The notes beneath the pieces were generated by a model. The model was given only the letters and a program-made list of their open reading frames with translations, had not been told where the DNA came from and searched no databases. Both the position numbers and the translations under genes were made by a program. Below, piece after piece: positions 1 to 8,461 of a stretch of 64,000 nucleotides of DNA (its first letter is position 1; every line of letters starts with the position of its first letter). The stretch is from Thalassospira sp. (GTDB taxonomy: Bacteria; Pseudomonadota; Alphaproteobacteria; Rhodospirillales; Thalassospiraceae). The DNA is taken from assembly GCF_030690045.1 (NCBI RefSeq), contig NZ_JAUYHK010000021.1, forward strand, positions 1 to 64,000, given 5' to 3'.

Positions 1-34
1 CAAAATCACACTCCGTTCTCATGCTGTGTTTCGA

Positions 35-154
35 CGGCCCGGTGGCCATAGCGGCCGGGAACCACCTGATCCCATCCCGAACTCAGAAGTGAAACCTGCC
101 TGCGCCGATGGTACTTTGTCTTAAGGCACGGGAGAGTAGGGCACCGCCGGGCCT
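35..154 (+). rRNA. rrf: 5S ribosomal RNA
   Basis: The terminal helix is visible: GGCCCGG at 36-42 pairs with CCGGGCC at 147-153. Between them are the conserved 5S blocks, including GAACTCAGAAGTGAAAC and the GGGAGAGTAGG segment. The 120-nt length fits. It is the last rRNA gene of an operon whose 16S and 23S genes lie left of the window, and it is followed by tRNA-fMet, a common alphaproteobacterial order. The exact ends are uncertain by a few bases. Confidence 0.95.
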
Positions 155-269
155 TCAAAACACAGCATCAATCCTTATTCCCTGTTCAAGACAAACATCA
201 ACGCCGCTCCCGCAAAGAGTGGCGTTCGTCTTTGGTAAACACCAGATACCCAGGACAAACCTTCCTTGA

Positions 270-346
<77 letters not shown>

Positions 347-489
347 TTCTTTCTCTTCCCTGGATGTCTTAGATATAGACTCCGGGGATTCAACCGACAA
401 GAGAAAAATGTTCGCAGGCGTCGCCCCTAACGAGGGAGCGGCACTTACGAGGTAATATTTTCCCAAAGATTTCAATAGCTTATAAACAG

Positions 490-523
490 CAAAAAACCCG
501 TCGGCTGCAACCAACGGGTCTTT
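490..523. terminator. Hairpin terminator after the rrn/tRNA unit
   Basis: ACCCGT (arm) and ACGGGT (arm) enclose a loop that can form a further short helix, flanked by an A-run on the left and TCTTT on the right. Read leftwards the T-tract is the better one, so it may act in both directions. It would end the rRNA/tRNA transcript before the replication genes. Confidence 0.6.
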
Positions 524-585
524 GAAAGGCTTGAACTGCCCAGCTGAAATATGGGTCCAGTTTAGGTGACGGGACCGCTTTGTCA

Positions 586-599
586 AGCGCAAATGCGCT
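586..599. promoter_or_regulatory. 14-bp palindrome upstream of the repC-like gene
   Basis: AGCGCA-AA-TGCGCT lies about 35 bp before the initiator start codon. Its position fits an operator or an initiator binding site controlling the replication gene. Function is inferred from position only. Confidence 0.35.
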
Positions 600-634
600 G
601 GAAAAGCGTGATTTTATGCCTTCGCCGAACATGA

Positions 635-1723
635 ATGACGACGACCGAATCTATCGGCAGCATTCCAAATGCTGCACCGGTGCCCCGGGGACTTGCAGAC
701 CGGACAGACAGCTATCCGGAACTCCTGTCACTGGCCGACAGCTTTACCGGCACAACAGAGGTGACGACGGCATCCGTCGTCGGTCTTGTATCCCGTGCTG
801 TGTCCCAACTTTCCCCCTGTATGACGGATTTGTCCGTCCGCTTGCTGATCATTCTGATCGAGCATGTCTATGATGAACGGGCCTGGCGCACCGGACGATT
901 GACCGTCTGGCCCGGCAACCGCCGTCTGGCGGAGATGACCGGCAAGAATGAGCGGTCTGTCCGGCGTGCCCTGTGTCAACTTGAAGCCAATCACTGGATT
1001 GTCCGGCGCTACAGTTGCACCAATCGCCGCGCCGATGGCGGGGCGGGGATCGATCTGCGACCAGTGGCCGCACGGCTGCATGATTTGCGTCAGGCGGAAA
1101 TCTTCCTTGAGCAAAAGATTGAAGCCACTCGCGAGCAGGCCCGGGCGGAGAGAGACGATCTGGCCCGCCTTGCAGAACAGCAGGCAAGAGAGCAGGGCAG
1201 TGCCAATGAACACAAAGAGTCCGGGGAGGCGGACAGTTCTGTCCACCGTAAATCCTACAAGTTAAATCCCGGTTCTACGAACCTTGTACAAAGCGGGGCT
1301 TCGCAAGCAACCCCGGGGCAGAGATCGATCAATCGGGTTACCGGGCCGGTTTCCGGGATCGATGTGGATAGCGAGATCCTGTTCCTGATGGTTCAGGCGT
1401 CCCCCACCCTGCAAAAACAGCTCAGTGCTGCCGAACTGTGCGATCTGGTCGGGCCGGAGCCGTCTTCGGCCTCGATTGAGGCCGTTGTGTCGGCCGTCCG
1501 CTGGATCATCACCCATCAGGTCAAGCTGAGGCCTGCCGTCTGGCGTGTCGGTGTTGAAAAACACGGTTGGGCGGCCCTTGCCGCTGTTGTTGTGGCGGCG
1601 GACCGGCAGGGTGTTCGCGATCCTGCCGGATATCTGTATTCGATGCTCAAGGCGGCAAGGTTGCGCGATACCGTGCGGCATAGCCTGCGGGCGCTTGAAC
1701 AGCAGGAGAGCGGCCATGCTTGA
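635..1723 (+). CDS. RepC-like plasmid replication initiator
   Basis: 362 residues. Residues about 85-125 form a winged-helix core of the kind that opens RepC proteins (WPGNRRLAEMTGKNERSVRR, then a recognition helix). A charged coiled-coil-like linker follows at about 150-200. The C-terminal part ends with the RepC-type DPAGYLYSMLKAA motif near residue 325. RepC proteins bind an origin, often within their own gene, and start replication of alphaproteobacterial secondary replicons. Unlike classical repABC there is no repAB directly upstream; ParA lies 2.7 kb downstream. The gene overlaps the next by 8 bp, so the two are translationally coupled. The family call rests on fold-level resemblance, and a generic HTH replication protein is the alternative. 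Confidence 0.7.
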   Translation: MTTTESIGSIPNAAPVPRGLADRTDSYPELLSLADSFTGTTEVTTASVVGLVSRAVSQLSPCMTDLSVRLLIILIEHVYDERAWRTGRLTVWPGNRRLAEMTGKNERSVRRALCQLEANHWIVRRYSCTNRRADGGAGIDLRPVAARLHDLRQAEIFLEQKIEATREQARAERDDLARLAEQQAREQGSANEHKESGEADSSVHRKSYKLNPGSTNLVQSGASQATPGQRSINRVTGPVSGIDVDSEILFLMVQASPTLQKQLSAAELCDLVGPEPSSASIEAVVSAVRWIITHQVKLRPAVWRVGVEKHGWAALAAVVVAADRQGVRDPAGYLYSMLKAARLRDTVRHSLRALEQQESGHA

Positions 1724-2267
1724 GGTCATGCCTTCTGATTTTTCCCAAACCCTTCCCGACCGGATGGCCCTGTTTCAGGCCAAGGCACGGGCCCTGTCAC
1801 GTCTGCGCCGCTGGAACGGTGCATCCGATGTCACCGTGGCACAGCATCTGGTCGATGCCTGCGACCATGCCCCGCTGGCGGTCAAGGGCCATATCCTGCT
1901 GCACGACATTGAGGAGGATGAAACCGGCGATCTGATTACGCCGGTCAAGCATCGGATGCGGGCCCTTGGCATCTGGCAGGTGTTTGACGCAGAGATCGTG
2001 CAACCCGTGCGCCGCAAATATACCGCCGCCGCCGGTTTGGGCTGGCCTTGTCCGGTGCGGATTGAGGCGACGATCAAGGAAATTGATCTGCGGCTGAAGG
2101 TGACGGAATACCGCGATACGGTGGACCGGTCGATTGTCTCATTCACCCCGCCGCCGGGCATTGAAGCCTATTGCGATTATATGCTTCCCTGGTCGCCCCA
2201 AAAGGCCGAAGCGCAGTTTATGGATCGGGCCGTGCGCTTTCTGCCAGCTTTGCGGGGGGCGAAATGA
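1716..2267 (+). CDS. HD-domain phosphohydrolase (YfbR-like)
   Basis: 183 residues. The ATG at 1716 is preceded by AGGAGAG and overlaps the end of the upstream gene. The HD signature is clear: a first histidine in VAQHLVDAC, the metal-binding HD pair in HILLHDIEEDETGDLITPVK, and a late aspartate in KEIDLRLKVTEYRD. This matches small HD hydrolases that act on nucleotides or deoxynucleotides, as in the YfbR 5'-nucleotidase group. Its coupling to the replication gene suggests a role in nucleotide pools during replication of the element, which is inference. Substrate cannot be read from sequence. Confidence 0.7.
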   Translation: MLEVMPSDFSQTLPDRMALFQAKARALSRLRRWNGASDVTVAQHLVDACDHAPLAVKGHILLHDIEEDETGDLITPVKHRMRALGIWQVFDAEIVQPVRRKYTAAAGLGWPCPVRIEATIKEIDLRLKVTEYRDTVDRSIVSFTPPPGIEAYCDYMLPWSPQKAEAQFMDRAVRFLPALRGAK

Positions 2268-3025
2268 CCCTGCATCCGGCAAATATTCCGGCCCCGGCTG
2301 CGACCCTGACCCCGGCCCCGACGCCGACAGTCGAAACCTATGCCGAACTTCAGGCGGCATTCGATCATTTCAACAGGGCGATCTTCGATCACCGATTGCC
2401 GCCCTGCCTGATCACCCTTCAGCGGTACAAGCGCAGCTATGGCTATTATTCCCATGAACGGTTTGTGTGCGGGGAAACCGGCGAACTGACCGACGAGATC
2501 GCCATGAATCCGGCCTATTTTGTTGCGAGATCAATTCGCGACACCTTGTCCACCCTTGTTCACGAAATGGCGCATCAGTGGCAATGGCATTTCGGCAAGC
2601 CCGGGCGGCGTGGATACCATAACCACGAATGGGCAAACTTCATGGAGCAGATCGGATTGATGCCGAGCAATACCGGGCAACCGGGCGGCAGGCGCGTTGG
2701 CGAGCAGATGACGCATTTTATCATCGACAACGGGCTGTTTGATCTGGCGTGTGCGGATCTGTTGACGACGGAATATACCCTGTCATGGTTTGACCGTTTC
2801 CCACCCATAGAGCCGCAAGCAGCCGATCCCGGCGACCCGTCGCGCAAACAGGCGCTGGCGGCCATTCATCCCGTCACGACAGAAAACAAATCCAACCGCG
2901 TCAAATATCGCTGCCCGTCCTGTTCGGCGCAGGTCTGGGGCAAGCCCGACCTCAAACTCAATTGCGGGGAAGAGGCCTGTGGCGGTGTCGCATTCAAACC
3001 TGTCGGGATGGAGGACACAGCATGA
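2264..3025 (+). CDS. SprT-like zinc metalloprotein with C-terminal zinc ribbon
   Basis: 253 residues from the ATG at 2264, which overlaps the previous stop by 4 bp (ATGA). A proline/alanine-rich N-terminus is followed by a SprT-like domain with the zinc protease motif in LVHEMAHQW (HEMAH) and a downstream YHNHEW segment that could supply a further zinc ligand. The C-terminus carries a CPSC...C....C zinc ribbon at about residues 223-245. SprT/Spartan proteins bind DNA and cut DNA-protein crosslinks; bacterial plasmid members are little studied. A role in clearing blocked replication or relaxase-DNA adducts is speculative. It lies in one transcription unit with repC and the HD gene. Confidence 0.8.
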   Translation: MTLHPANIPAPAATLTPAPTPTVETYAELQAAFDHFNRAIFDHRLPPCLITLQRYKRSYGYYSHERFVCGETGELTDEIAMNPAYFVARSIRDTLSTLVHEMAHQWQWHFGKPGRRGYHNHEWANFMEQIGLMPSNTGQPGGRRVGEQMTHFIIDNGLFDLACADLLTTEYTLSWFDRFPPIEPQAADPGDPSRKQALAAIHPVTTENKSNRVKYRCPSCSAQVWGKPDLKLNCGEEACGGVAFKPVGMEDTA

Positions 3026-3642
3026 CCAAAGCAGAAAACATCCAGTGCCAAACCGGCAAAATCCTGCCGGTTCTGATCCGTCATTCCTTTTTCCGGATGG
3101 GGGATGGACAATCCGCTACATCACGAAAACTAGTATATAAAAAGCACAGAAAAAATATCAAAAAAATATCTGATAAATATATTATCAGTATTTTTTCTGC
3201 ATGCGTTGCCGCATCAATTTTCTTGGGTGCCGGAACCAGCCATGCCGCCGAATGCCATGCATGGCCCTTGCGCGAAAGCAGGGGCGGTTATGCCTATGAT
3301 GGCGATACCATCTATATCCGGATGCCGGGCCTGCCCGCATCGATAGCCGATATGTCTGTGCGGGTCGCCGGGATCGACACCCCGGAGATTCGGGGGACGT
3401 GTGACGCGGAAAAAAGCCGGGCCATTCAGGCGCGGGATCGCGTTCGGGATCTTCTGGATCAAGCCGTTCAATCTGGCACCCCCATCCTGTTCTGCGATCC
3501 GCAATGGGGCCGTTATGGCGGTCGTGTCGTTGCATCGGTGGCGATTGGTGGGGGCTGGTTGCATGACCTGATGATTGGCGAAGGTCTGGCTCGCGCCTAT
3601 GACGGCGGCAAGCGCGAGGGCTGGTGCGGGGCACCGGAATGA
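3022..3642 (+). CDS. Secreted SNase-like (thermonuclease-family) nuclease
   Basis: 206 residues from the ATG at 3022, which has GGAGG 7 nt upstream and overlaps the previous stop. The mature part carries the staphylococcal-nuclease fold motifs: YDGDTIYIRM, VRVAGIDTPEIRG, and GRYGGRVVASV with the catalytic-type arginines. A hydrophobic segment ending SHA-AEC looks like a signal peptide (IISIFSACVAASIFLGAGTSHA, residues about 53-73), giving an unusually long N-terminal region. The ATG at 3097 would shorten it but has no good ribosome site. A GC hairpin at 3051-3072 and an AT-rich repeat at 3143-3202 both lie inside the reading frame, so the functional start is open. RK2 ParB is a plasmid precedent for this family. 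Confidence 0.75.
   Translation: MTKAENIQCQTGKILPVLIRHSFFRMGDGQSATSRKLVYKKHRKNIKKISDKYIISIFSACVAASIFLGAGTSHAAECHAWPLRESRGGYAYDGDTIYIRMPGLPASIADMSVRVAGIDTPEIRGTCDAEKSRAIQARDRVRDLLDQAVQSGTPILFCDPQWGRYGGRVVASVAIGGGWLHDLMIGEGLARAYDGGKREGWCGAPE
3051..3072. promoter_or_regulatory. GC hairpin at the start of the nuclease gene
   Basis: AACCGGCA and TGCCGGTT form an 8-bp perfect stem with a 6-nt loop, followed about 15 nt later by TTCCTTTTT. It resembles an intrinsic terminator or attenuator but sits within the first 17 codons of the nuclease frame. Very similar hairpins occur at about 5424-5442 and at 34988-35013. Confidence 0.45.
3143..3202. repeat. Inverted pair of the ACAGAAAAAATAY-type motif
   Basis: AGCACAGAAAAAATAT (3143-3158) on the + strand and ATGCAGAAAAAATAC on the - strand (3188-3202) face each other. 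Between them lies A/T-only sequence. The same motif recurs at 3664, 3733, 5313 and 5338 (inverted). The set brackets the nuclease, finO-like, parA and RHH genes. It suits binding sites for the RHH protein encoded at 5010 (partition centromere/operator) or iterons; the choice is inference. Confidence 0.5.
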
Positions 3643-3663
3643 CGAAAGTAACAGGATTTAATC

Positions 3664-3748
3664 AGTACAGAAAAAATACATTATCAACATATAAAATATG
3701 CTTGCGGGATGTGAAAGTATCAGTATATTAAAGGCACAGAAAAAATAT
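3664..3748. repeat. Direct pair of the ACAGAAAAAATAY-type motif in an AT-rich gap
   Basis: AGTACAGAAAAAATAC (3664-3679) and GGCACAGAAAAAATAT (3733-3748) are in the same orientation, 69 bp apart, in the gap between the nuclease and finO-like genes. A run of T/A-only sequence follows to about 3775, which would melt easily. Candidate partition or replication control region. Confidence 0.5.
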
Positions 3749-3803
3749 ATTATAAATATATATAATATATAAATATGGTGCCTGGTAAATACCGTTTTGA
3801 AGG

Positions 3804-4331
3804 ATGTTTGAACACACAGGAGCGGAGGCGAGTTTGGTTGAAGACAGGAAATCTGGCAGCAATCTTTGGTCGGCAGGGCGCGCGGTTACAGCAAGGCCGT
3901 TTGAGTTGAATGCCGCCAAAGAGCTGCAAGCCTTGCTGCGCGACAAGATAGCGATCCTGCCGGTGACATCCAACGACAGGATAAAGCCGTTCCAGATCGG
4001 GGCGCATGACCTTTTTTGCGATCTGGCAAAGCCGGAGGTGACGCTTGCCGATCTCAAGCTGGCCTTGCGGCGATATACCGCTGCAACCGGCTATCTGATG
4101 GCCCTGGGGCGCGATGACAGCAGCCGCTATCGCCTTGATGGTTCGGTTGATGCGCCGGTGTCTGACGACAACCGCGAACATGCCCGCCAGATCGTCAAAC
4201 GGCGGTTTGCAAAGATGCAGCAAAAAAGAGTGGCACCGGCCCGGGATGCGCCGCCGGTCGCACCTGTGGATGAACCGGCAAAACCGGTTCGGGCCATTCT
4301 CACCATTCCGCACAAATCCGGTGCGAAATAA
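3804..4331 (+). CDS. ProQ/FinO-family RNA chaperone
   Basis: 175 residues. A FinO/ProQ core at about residues 35-125 contains the pattern KPFQIGAHDLFCDLAK, KLALRRYTAATGYLMAL and SSRYRLDGS. These correspond to the usual P-L-x-I-G, L-R-R-Y-T-x-x-x-Y and R-Y-D-L-D-G blocks. A basic, proline/alanine-rich tail follows. FinO proteins bind stem-loop RNAs and, on F-like plasmids, help antisense RNA repress transfer; related plasmid proteins control copy number. Its position between replication genes and parA supports control of plasmid RNA. The start at 3804 is uncertain; a GTG or TTG a little downstream is possible. Confidence 0.75.
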   Translation: MFEHTGAEASLVEDRKSGSNLWSAGRAVTARPFELNAAKELQALLRDKIAILPVTSNDRIKPFQIGAHDLFCDLAKPEVTLADLKLALRRYTAATGYLMALGRDDSSRYRLDGSVDAPVSDDNREHARQIVKRRFAKMQQKRVAPARDAPPVAPVDEPAKPVRAILTIPHKSGAK

Positions 4332-4380
4332 ATACATTTTCGGTGCCGGTTATAGATTGATTAAAGACAGGAGAAATGCT

Positions 4381-5010
4381 GTGATTGTCATGTTTGGAAG
4401 CCGCAAGGGCGGATGTGGAAAATCGACAACGGCGGTCAATGTGTGTGCCGCGCTCGCAAGGCAGGGAAAAGATGTCGTGCTGGTAGATGCAGACCGTCAA
4501 AGCACGTCGGCCAAATGGGTGGCGGACCGGGATGAGAACCCCGATCTGCCCAAGGTTCATTGCATCCAGAAATACGACAATATCCGCGATACCCTGATCG
4601 ATCTGAACAATCGTTATGAACATGTCATTGTCGATGCCGCAGGCAAGGACAGCCGGGAACTTCGCACCGGCATGACGGCTGCGCACAAGCTGATTGTGCC
4701 GTTCAAGCCGTCAAATGCCGACCTGGACACGCTGGCCGACCTTGAGAAGATCATCATCGAAGCACGGGATTTTAATCCGGGGCTTGAAGTTCATGGCCTG
4801 ATGACGATGGTGCCGACCAACCCGGTGATTCGGGAGCGGGAAGAAGCCCGGGAATATCTGTCGGACTTTCCCGAGATTGCCCTGCTTGGCGAGGTGATTT
4901 GCGAGCGCAAGGTTTACCGCGATGCCTTGCCGGAAGGGCGCGGGGTGGTTGAAATGGATAATCCGAAAGCGGCTTCGGAGATCAATGCTTTGATGCAAAG
5001 GATATTTTAA
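4381..5010 (+). CDS. parA: ParA-family partition ATPase
   Basis: 209 residues from a GTG at 4381, chosen because AGGAG lies 9 nt upstream and the deviant Walker A box then starts at residue 5 (FGSRKGGCGKSTTAVN). Walker A' is in VVLVDADRQ and Walker B in HVIVDAAGKD. The small size without an N-terminal HTH marks a type Ib ParA, the kind that works with a small ribbon-helix-helix centromere binder rather than ParB. The next gene, whose start overlaps this stop (TAATG), encodes just such a protein. The pair should segregate the replicon. Confidence 0.88.
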   Translation: MIVMFGSRKGGCGKSTTAVNVCAALARQGKDVVLVDADRQSTSAKWVADRDENPDLPKVHCIQKYDNIRDTLIDLNNRYEHVIVDAAGKDSRELRTGMTAAHKLIVPFKPSNADLDTLADLEKIIIEARDFNPGLEVHGLMTMVPTNPVIREREEAREYLSDFPEIALLGEVICERKVYRDALPEGRGVVEMDNPKAASEINALMQRIF

Positions 5011-5282
5011 TGGTTAAACGACGCGACCCGAAAAATGCAGAAACCCCACAGGTCGATCCGCAGAAGATCGAGGATTTTGCCAGCCGGGTTGATGATGTTG
5101 CCCCGCCCGCAGAAAGGGGTCGCCCCAAGCTGCCTGCAAGCGAGAAACGAAACTTCAAATCGATCAATGTGACCTTCAATCAGGCCGAATGGGAAGTTCT
5201 CGAAAAGGCCGCCGCGAAATCGGGCAGGCCGAAGAACAATTTTATTCGCTGGGCGATTATGGAGAAAGCGAAAGACCTGTAA
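5010..5282 (+). CDS. Ribbon-helix-helix partition partner (ParG-like)
   Basis: 90 residues. The N-terminal 40 residues are charged and probably disordered. The C-terminal half has an RHH pattern: a beta strand (FKSINVTFNQ), helix A (EWEVLEKAAAKSG) and helix B (RPKNNFIRWAIMEKAK). Its start codon overlaps the parA stop, the standard parFG-like order. Such proteins bind direct or inverted repeats to form the partition complex and to repress the operon, and stimulate ParA ATPase through a flexible N-terminal arm. The motif copies at 3143-3748 and 5313-5351 are candidate sites. Confidence 0.75.
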   Translation: MVKRRDPKNAETPQVDPQKIEDFASRVDDVAPPAERGRPKLPASEKRNFKSINVTFNQAEWEVLEKAAAKSGRPKNNFIRWAIMEKAKDL

Positions 5283-5759
5283 CGATCAGGGGCATGAATG
5301 GAAAATTTTTAAGGTACAGATAAAGTATTTTAAAAATGTATTTTCTGTGTCGCGTGTTTTATTGATCGCATGCAATTTTGGGTTCATCGTGATATCTTAT
5401 GCACACGTTTATTTCATATATAATCGGTAAAATTTTGCCGGTTAGCGCGTGATTGAACGATATCTATCTGGAGGGGGGATGGAAAAATACTCTGGTCTCA
5501 CGCGGACCGTTAATGGGTAAGCTGTCTGGACTGTAACCGTCACGTTCCTTAGAGTGTCATTTCGCCCCCAGCCGGAACCGTCCCCAGTAAGTCTCGCGAG
5601 ATACCATGCGTGAACGGCCATCTTACAGATAAATTCCGTTAGCATGTGAATCTTCCACTCCTTTTCGGAAGTCGATCTTGTGGTAACAGAAAGCCGAACT
5701 TACGTCATGGAGCCTTCGGCTTCGCAGGTAACGCTGACACTTTTTGCGGGAAGTCGCTA
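5283..5759. other. Non-coding gap with motif repeat and hairpin
   Basis: No convincing gene. At 5313-5351 GGTACAGATAAAGTAT faces an inverted copy (GACACAGAAAATAC on the - strand), an operator-like arrangement just after the RHH gene. At about 5424-5442 the sequence around CGGTAAAATTTTGCCG can fold into a short hairpin related to those at 3051 and 34988. The rest shows no structure I can name. Confidence 0.5.
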
Positions 5760-7358
5760 TTAGAGAGGGTTGTTGGGCGATAGGATTGGCAACCGGATAA
5801 TAAACTCTGCCCCTTCGCCTTCATTGCCGATGACATCAATGGTGCCACCGTGCTTTTGGACGACTATATCCTGGCAAATAGCCAAACCTTGTCCGGTTCC
5901 TTTTCCTGGTTCTTTGGTCGTGAAGAAAGGATCGAAAATACGTTCACATAGCTCTTTATCTATTCCGGTGCCCGTGTCTGATATCCGTACTTCAATAGAG
6001 ACTGTGCTTTGTGCCGTCGTAACAAAAATCTTGCCCGGATAAGGCTTTCCCGATTTCTCGATAGCATGGGCTGCATTTACAATCAGATTGAGAAAGACCT
6101 GATTTAATTTGCCAATATCGCACAGAAGATGGGGCAAGTTTGGATCAAAATTTTTCTCAAGCGTTGCAACATGTTTCCACTGGTTCTGAGATACTGTTAG
6201 CGCATTTTCCAAAGCCCGGTTTATGTCTGCTTCAATTCTGTCGGTAACCCCGGGATGGGAAAACTCCTTCATAGAAGAAACAATATCGGAAATATGTTTT
6301 ATGCCTTCGCGAGACTCAGAGATGGCAGCGTCAACTTCTGCCAAATCTTCCTGCCAGGGAGCACATGCCGGGTCTTTTGCCATGTTTTCGGCAACAGTTC
6401 GAATGAACTGCAGATTGTCACCAATATATTGCGCAGGCGTATTGATTTCATGCGCGATGCCCGCGGCCAACTGTCCAACAGCGACGAAGCGAGCCGTATG
6501 GGCGGCTTCTTGCTGAATCTTTGCCAATTGTTGGCGTTCACTCATATATTGCTCGACAGCACGGGCCATTTCGCCGATTTCGTCGTCACCGCTGACTGGC
6601 ACGCGAGAGTCTATTGATATGTCTTCTCCGCCTCTGCGTAGATGATGACTCACCTTCTGAAGGCGGGATATGACAACTTTCCCCAGGAAACGGGTGGATA
6701 TAAACCACGCTACGACCAGAGAAATAGCCAGCAGAGCCAGAACCTGAATACGCCGTTGTTCCGCTTTTTGAGTCAATTGCTGCACAGATTGGCGATAGTC
6801 AGAGGTGAAATCATCAGAAAGGGCTTCTGAAGCAGCCAGAAGCTCTTGCCCTTGCTGAGCCAGGTTTTGATTGAAAAGACCTAATTTGGTCGTCAAAGCC
6901 CGGTTCTGGCTTTCCTCAATATCGCTATTCAAGGCCTGATCGTGCAGCTTGGCGAGTATGTGAACGGTTCCTCTAAACAGCTGTGCTGTGTGTTGGAATG
7001 CCAGAACAGAGACATTGGTGCCAGCCTGCCCCAAATTGCTGACGAGGTCGTCCATCTCGTCAAGATGAACAAGAATCTGGTTGTAGTGGTTCCGCATTTC
7101 TGAAAAAGCGGGAGCCATCTGCATCATCCGGGCTTCTTTCTCAATCAGTAGAGCCGTACGCACCAAGGTCTGCGCGTCCTCCATATGTGCGAGGCGCTCT
7201 TCACTTAATTGACCGGATGCATTTACGGTTTCGTCGAGGGACCGTATGCCAATGAAACCGATTGCGAGGATCAGGAGAGTCAATCCTGCCAAAGCAAGAT
7301 TGAATTGCCCTTTCAGGCTTTTGGGCCATGAAACACGAACAAACTTCAAGGCATCCAA
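5760..7358 (-). CDS. Membrane sensor histidine kinase
   Basis: 532 residues. One transmembrane helix near residues 20-40, a periplasmic helical region with coiled-coil character up to about 200, a second membrane helix (VLALLAISLVVAWFISTRFL), then a HAMP-like linker. The phospho-accepting histidine is in AAGIAHEINTPAQYIGDN (about residue 303), followed by an HATPase domain with the N box (NQVFLNLIVNAAHAI), the DTGTGI box and a GTGQGL box. It overlaps the 3' end of the substrate-binding protein gene by 13 bp, so the two likely form one sensory unit. The response partners are probably among the divergent receiver genes, but this is inferred from position. Confidence 0.9.
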   Translation of the reverse strand: MDALKFVRVSWPKSLKGQFNLALAGLTLLILAIGFIGIRSLDETVNASGQLSEERLAHMEDAQTLVRTALLIEKEARMMQMAPAFSEMRNHYNQILVHLDEMDDLVSNLGQAGTNVSVLAFQHTAQLFRGTVHILAKLHDQALNSDIEESQNRALTTKLGLFNQNLAQQGQELLAASEALSDDFTSDYRQSVQQLTQKAEQRRIQVLALLAISLVVAWFISTRFLGKVVISRLQKVSHHLRRGGEDISIDSRVPVSGDDEIGEMARAVEQYMSERQQLAKIQQEAAHTARFVAVGQLAAGIAHEINTPAQYIGDNLQFIRTVAENMAKDPACAPWQEDLAEVDAAISESREGIKHISDIVSSMKEFSHPGVTDRIEADINRALENALTVSQNQWKHVATLEKNFDPNLPHLLCDIGKLNQVFLNLIVNAAHAIEKSGKPYPGKIFVTTAQSTVSIEVRISDTGTGIDKELCERIFDPFFTTKEPGKGTGQGLAICQDIVVQKHGGTIDVIGNEGEGAEFIIRLPILSPNNPL

Positions 7359-8461
7359 ATCCCTAGATAAATGTCCCGGTAACCATTGTCGGGATCAAAG
7401 ATGAACTCCTGTCCGCCATCGAAGCTCACGTTCTCCGGCGTTACCAGATGCACAGGCACCACGTGGCCATCGATATTGTCACCCGCAAAGAGACGATTGA
7501 GCTCATCAACCAGTTGCCAGCCATGCAGATTCAACGGTTCGGCGACGGTACCCACCTGAAAGCTTTGCGCGAAGATGCGCTGAAAAGCCGCAGCACTGCC
7601 GTCACCCGCCGAAAGTAAATTGATATCCTGAGCATTCGTGCCCTGTTTAATCAGCTCCGGCATCATGTAGTCGAAATAGATATCGTTGATTGCCAGAGCG
7701 TAAGTCCAATCCTGACCATACTTCAATAATAGATCCTGTGTAGTCCCGGCCATTAGGGAATGACTGTCCGATATCGCAACATCCCGGATTTCCAGTAAAG
7801 AACATTGGTGGCAGGCTTTGATGACTTCGGCCATGGCATTGGCTTTGGATATGGCAATCTCGAAGTTTGAATCAGTGAAAATGACAACACCGGCCTTTCC
7901 CTGCGACTGGATAACAGCAGCCATTGCCGTGATCTTCGCTACTTCCAGTGGATCTGTCGACACATTCACCGAGACAGGTGAGTTTGTCATAACGCCAGCT
8001 TCGGGACCGACATGCCAGCCAACGATTGGTATGTTTTGTCGGGAGAAATTGGAAAGCTGTGGTCGGAGTGCCTCTGCATCGGAGCCGATCAAAATCAAAC
8101 CGTCAAATGCACCGGATAACACTTTTTGTATCGCTTCAACCCGTCCTTTTGGGGTTCCACCGGCATCAAAGATCTTAAGTGGCCACTCCAGAATTTTTGC
8201 TGCTTCAGCTACGCCTTGTGCGACCCCGAGAATGCCACCATTCCTTAGATCCTCCGCAATAACTGCGATGCGTTTACCCTTCTGAGCAATGGCACCTGTT
8301 GTCGGTCCTGTCCAGGGAGGATTGGGATTGCTGGCTTCTGCTACCCGCATCTGCATTTCTTCGAGTGACAGCTCGTTCTCGGTCGACAATGCAGGAACAG
8401 GTACAGCCAAAAAACACATCAATGCGATCCATAACATGGAAGACTGGTTGATTGTGCGCAT
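7346..8461 (-). CDS. Periplasmic sugar-binding-type protein (sensor partner)
   Basis: 371 residues from the ATG at 8461, chosen because GGGAGG lies just upstream and a signal peptide (SMLWIALMCFLAVPVPALS) then starts near the N-terminus. A start 13 codons upstream (8500) is possible. The mature protein has the two-lobed LacI/ribose-binding pattern: RIAVIAEDLRNGGILGVAQGVAEAA, then DGLILIGSDAEAL, NIPIVGWHVG and ALAINDIYFDYMMPEL. No ABC permease or ATPase is nearby. With a kinase overlapping its end, it more likely feeds a signalling system than transport. The ligand is unknown. Confidence 0.85.
   Translation of the reverse strand: MRTINQSSMLWIALMCFLAVPVPALSTENELSLEEMQMRVAEASNPNPPWTGPTTGAIAQKGKRIAVIAEDLRNGGILGVAQGVAEAAKILEWPLKIFDAGGTPKGRVEAIQKVLSGAFDGLILIGSDAEALRPQLSNFSRQNIPIVGWHVGPEAGVMTNSPVSVNVSTDPLEVAKITAMAAVIQSQGKAGVVIFTDSNFEIAISKANAMAEVIKACHQCSLLEIRDVAISDSHSLMAGTTQDLLLKYGQDWTYALAINDIYFDYMMPELIKQGTNAQDINLLSAGDGSAAAFQRIFAQSFQVGTVAEPLNLHGWQLVDELNRLFAGDNIDGHVVPVHLVTPENVSFDGGQEFIFDPDNGYRDIYLGIWMP

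Noticed and set aside
5442..5645. 67-codon open frame on the - strand in the gap after the RHH gene
   Set aside because: No recognisable domain, no good ribosome site, and composition unlike neighbouring genes.
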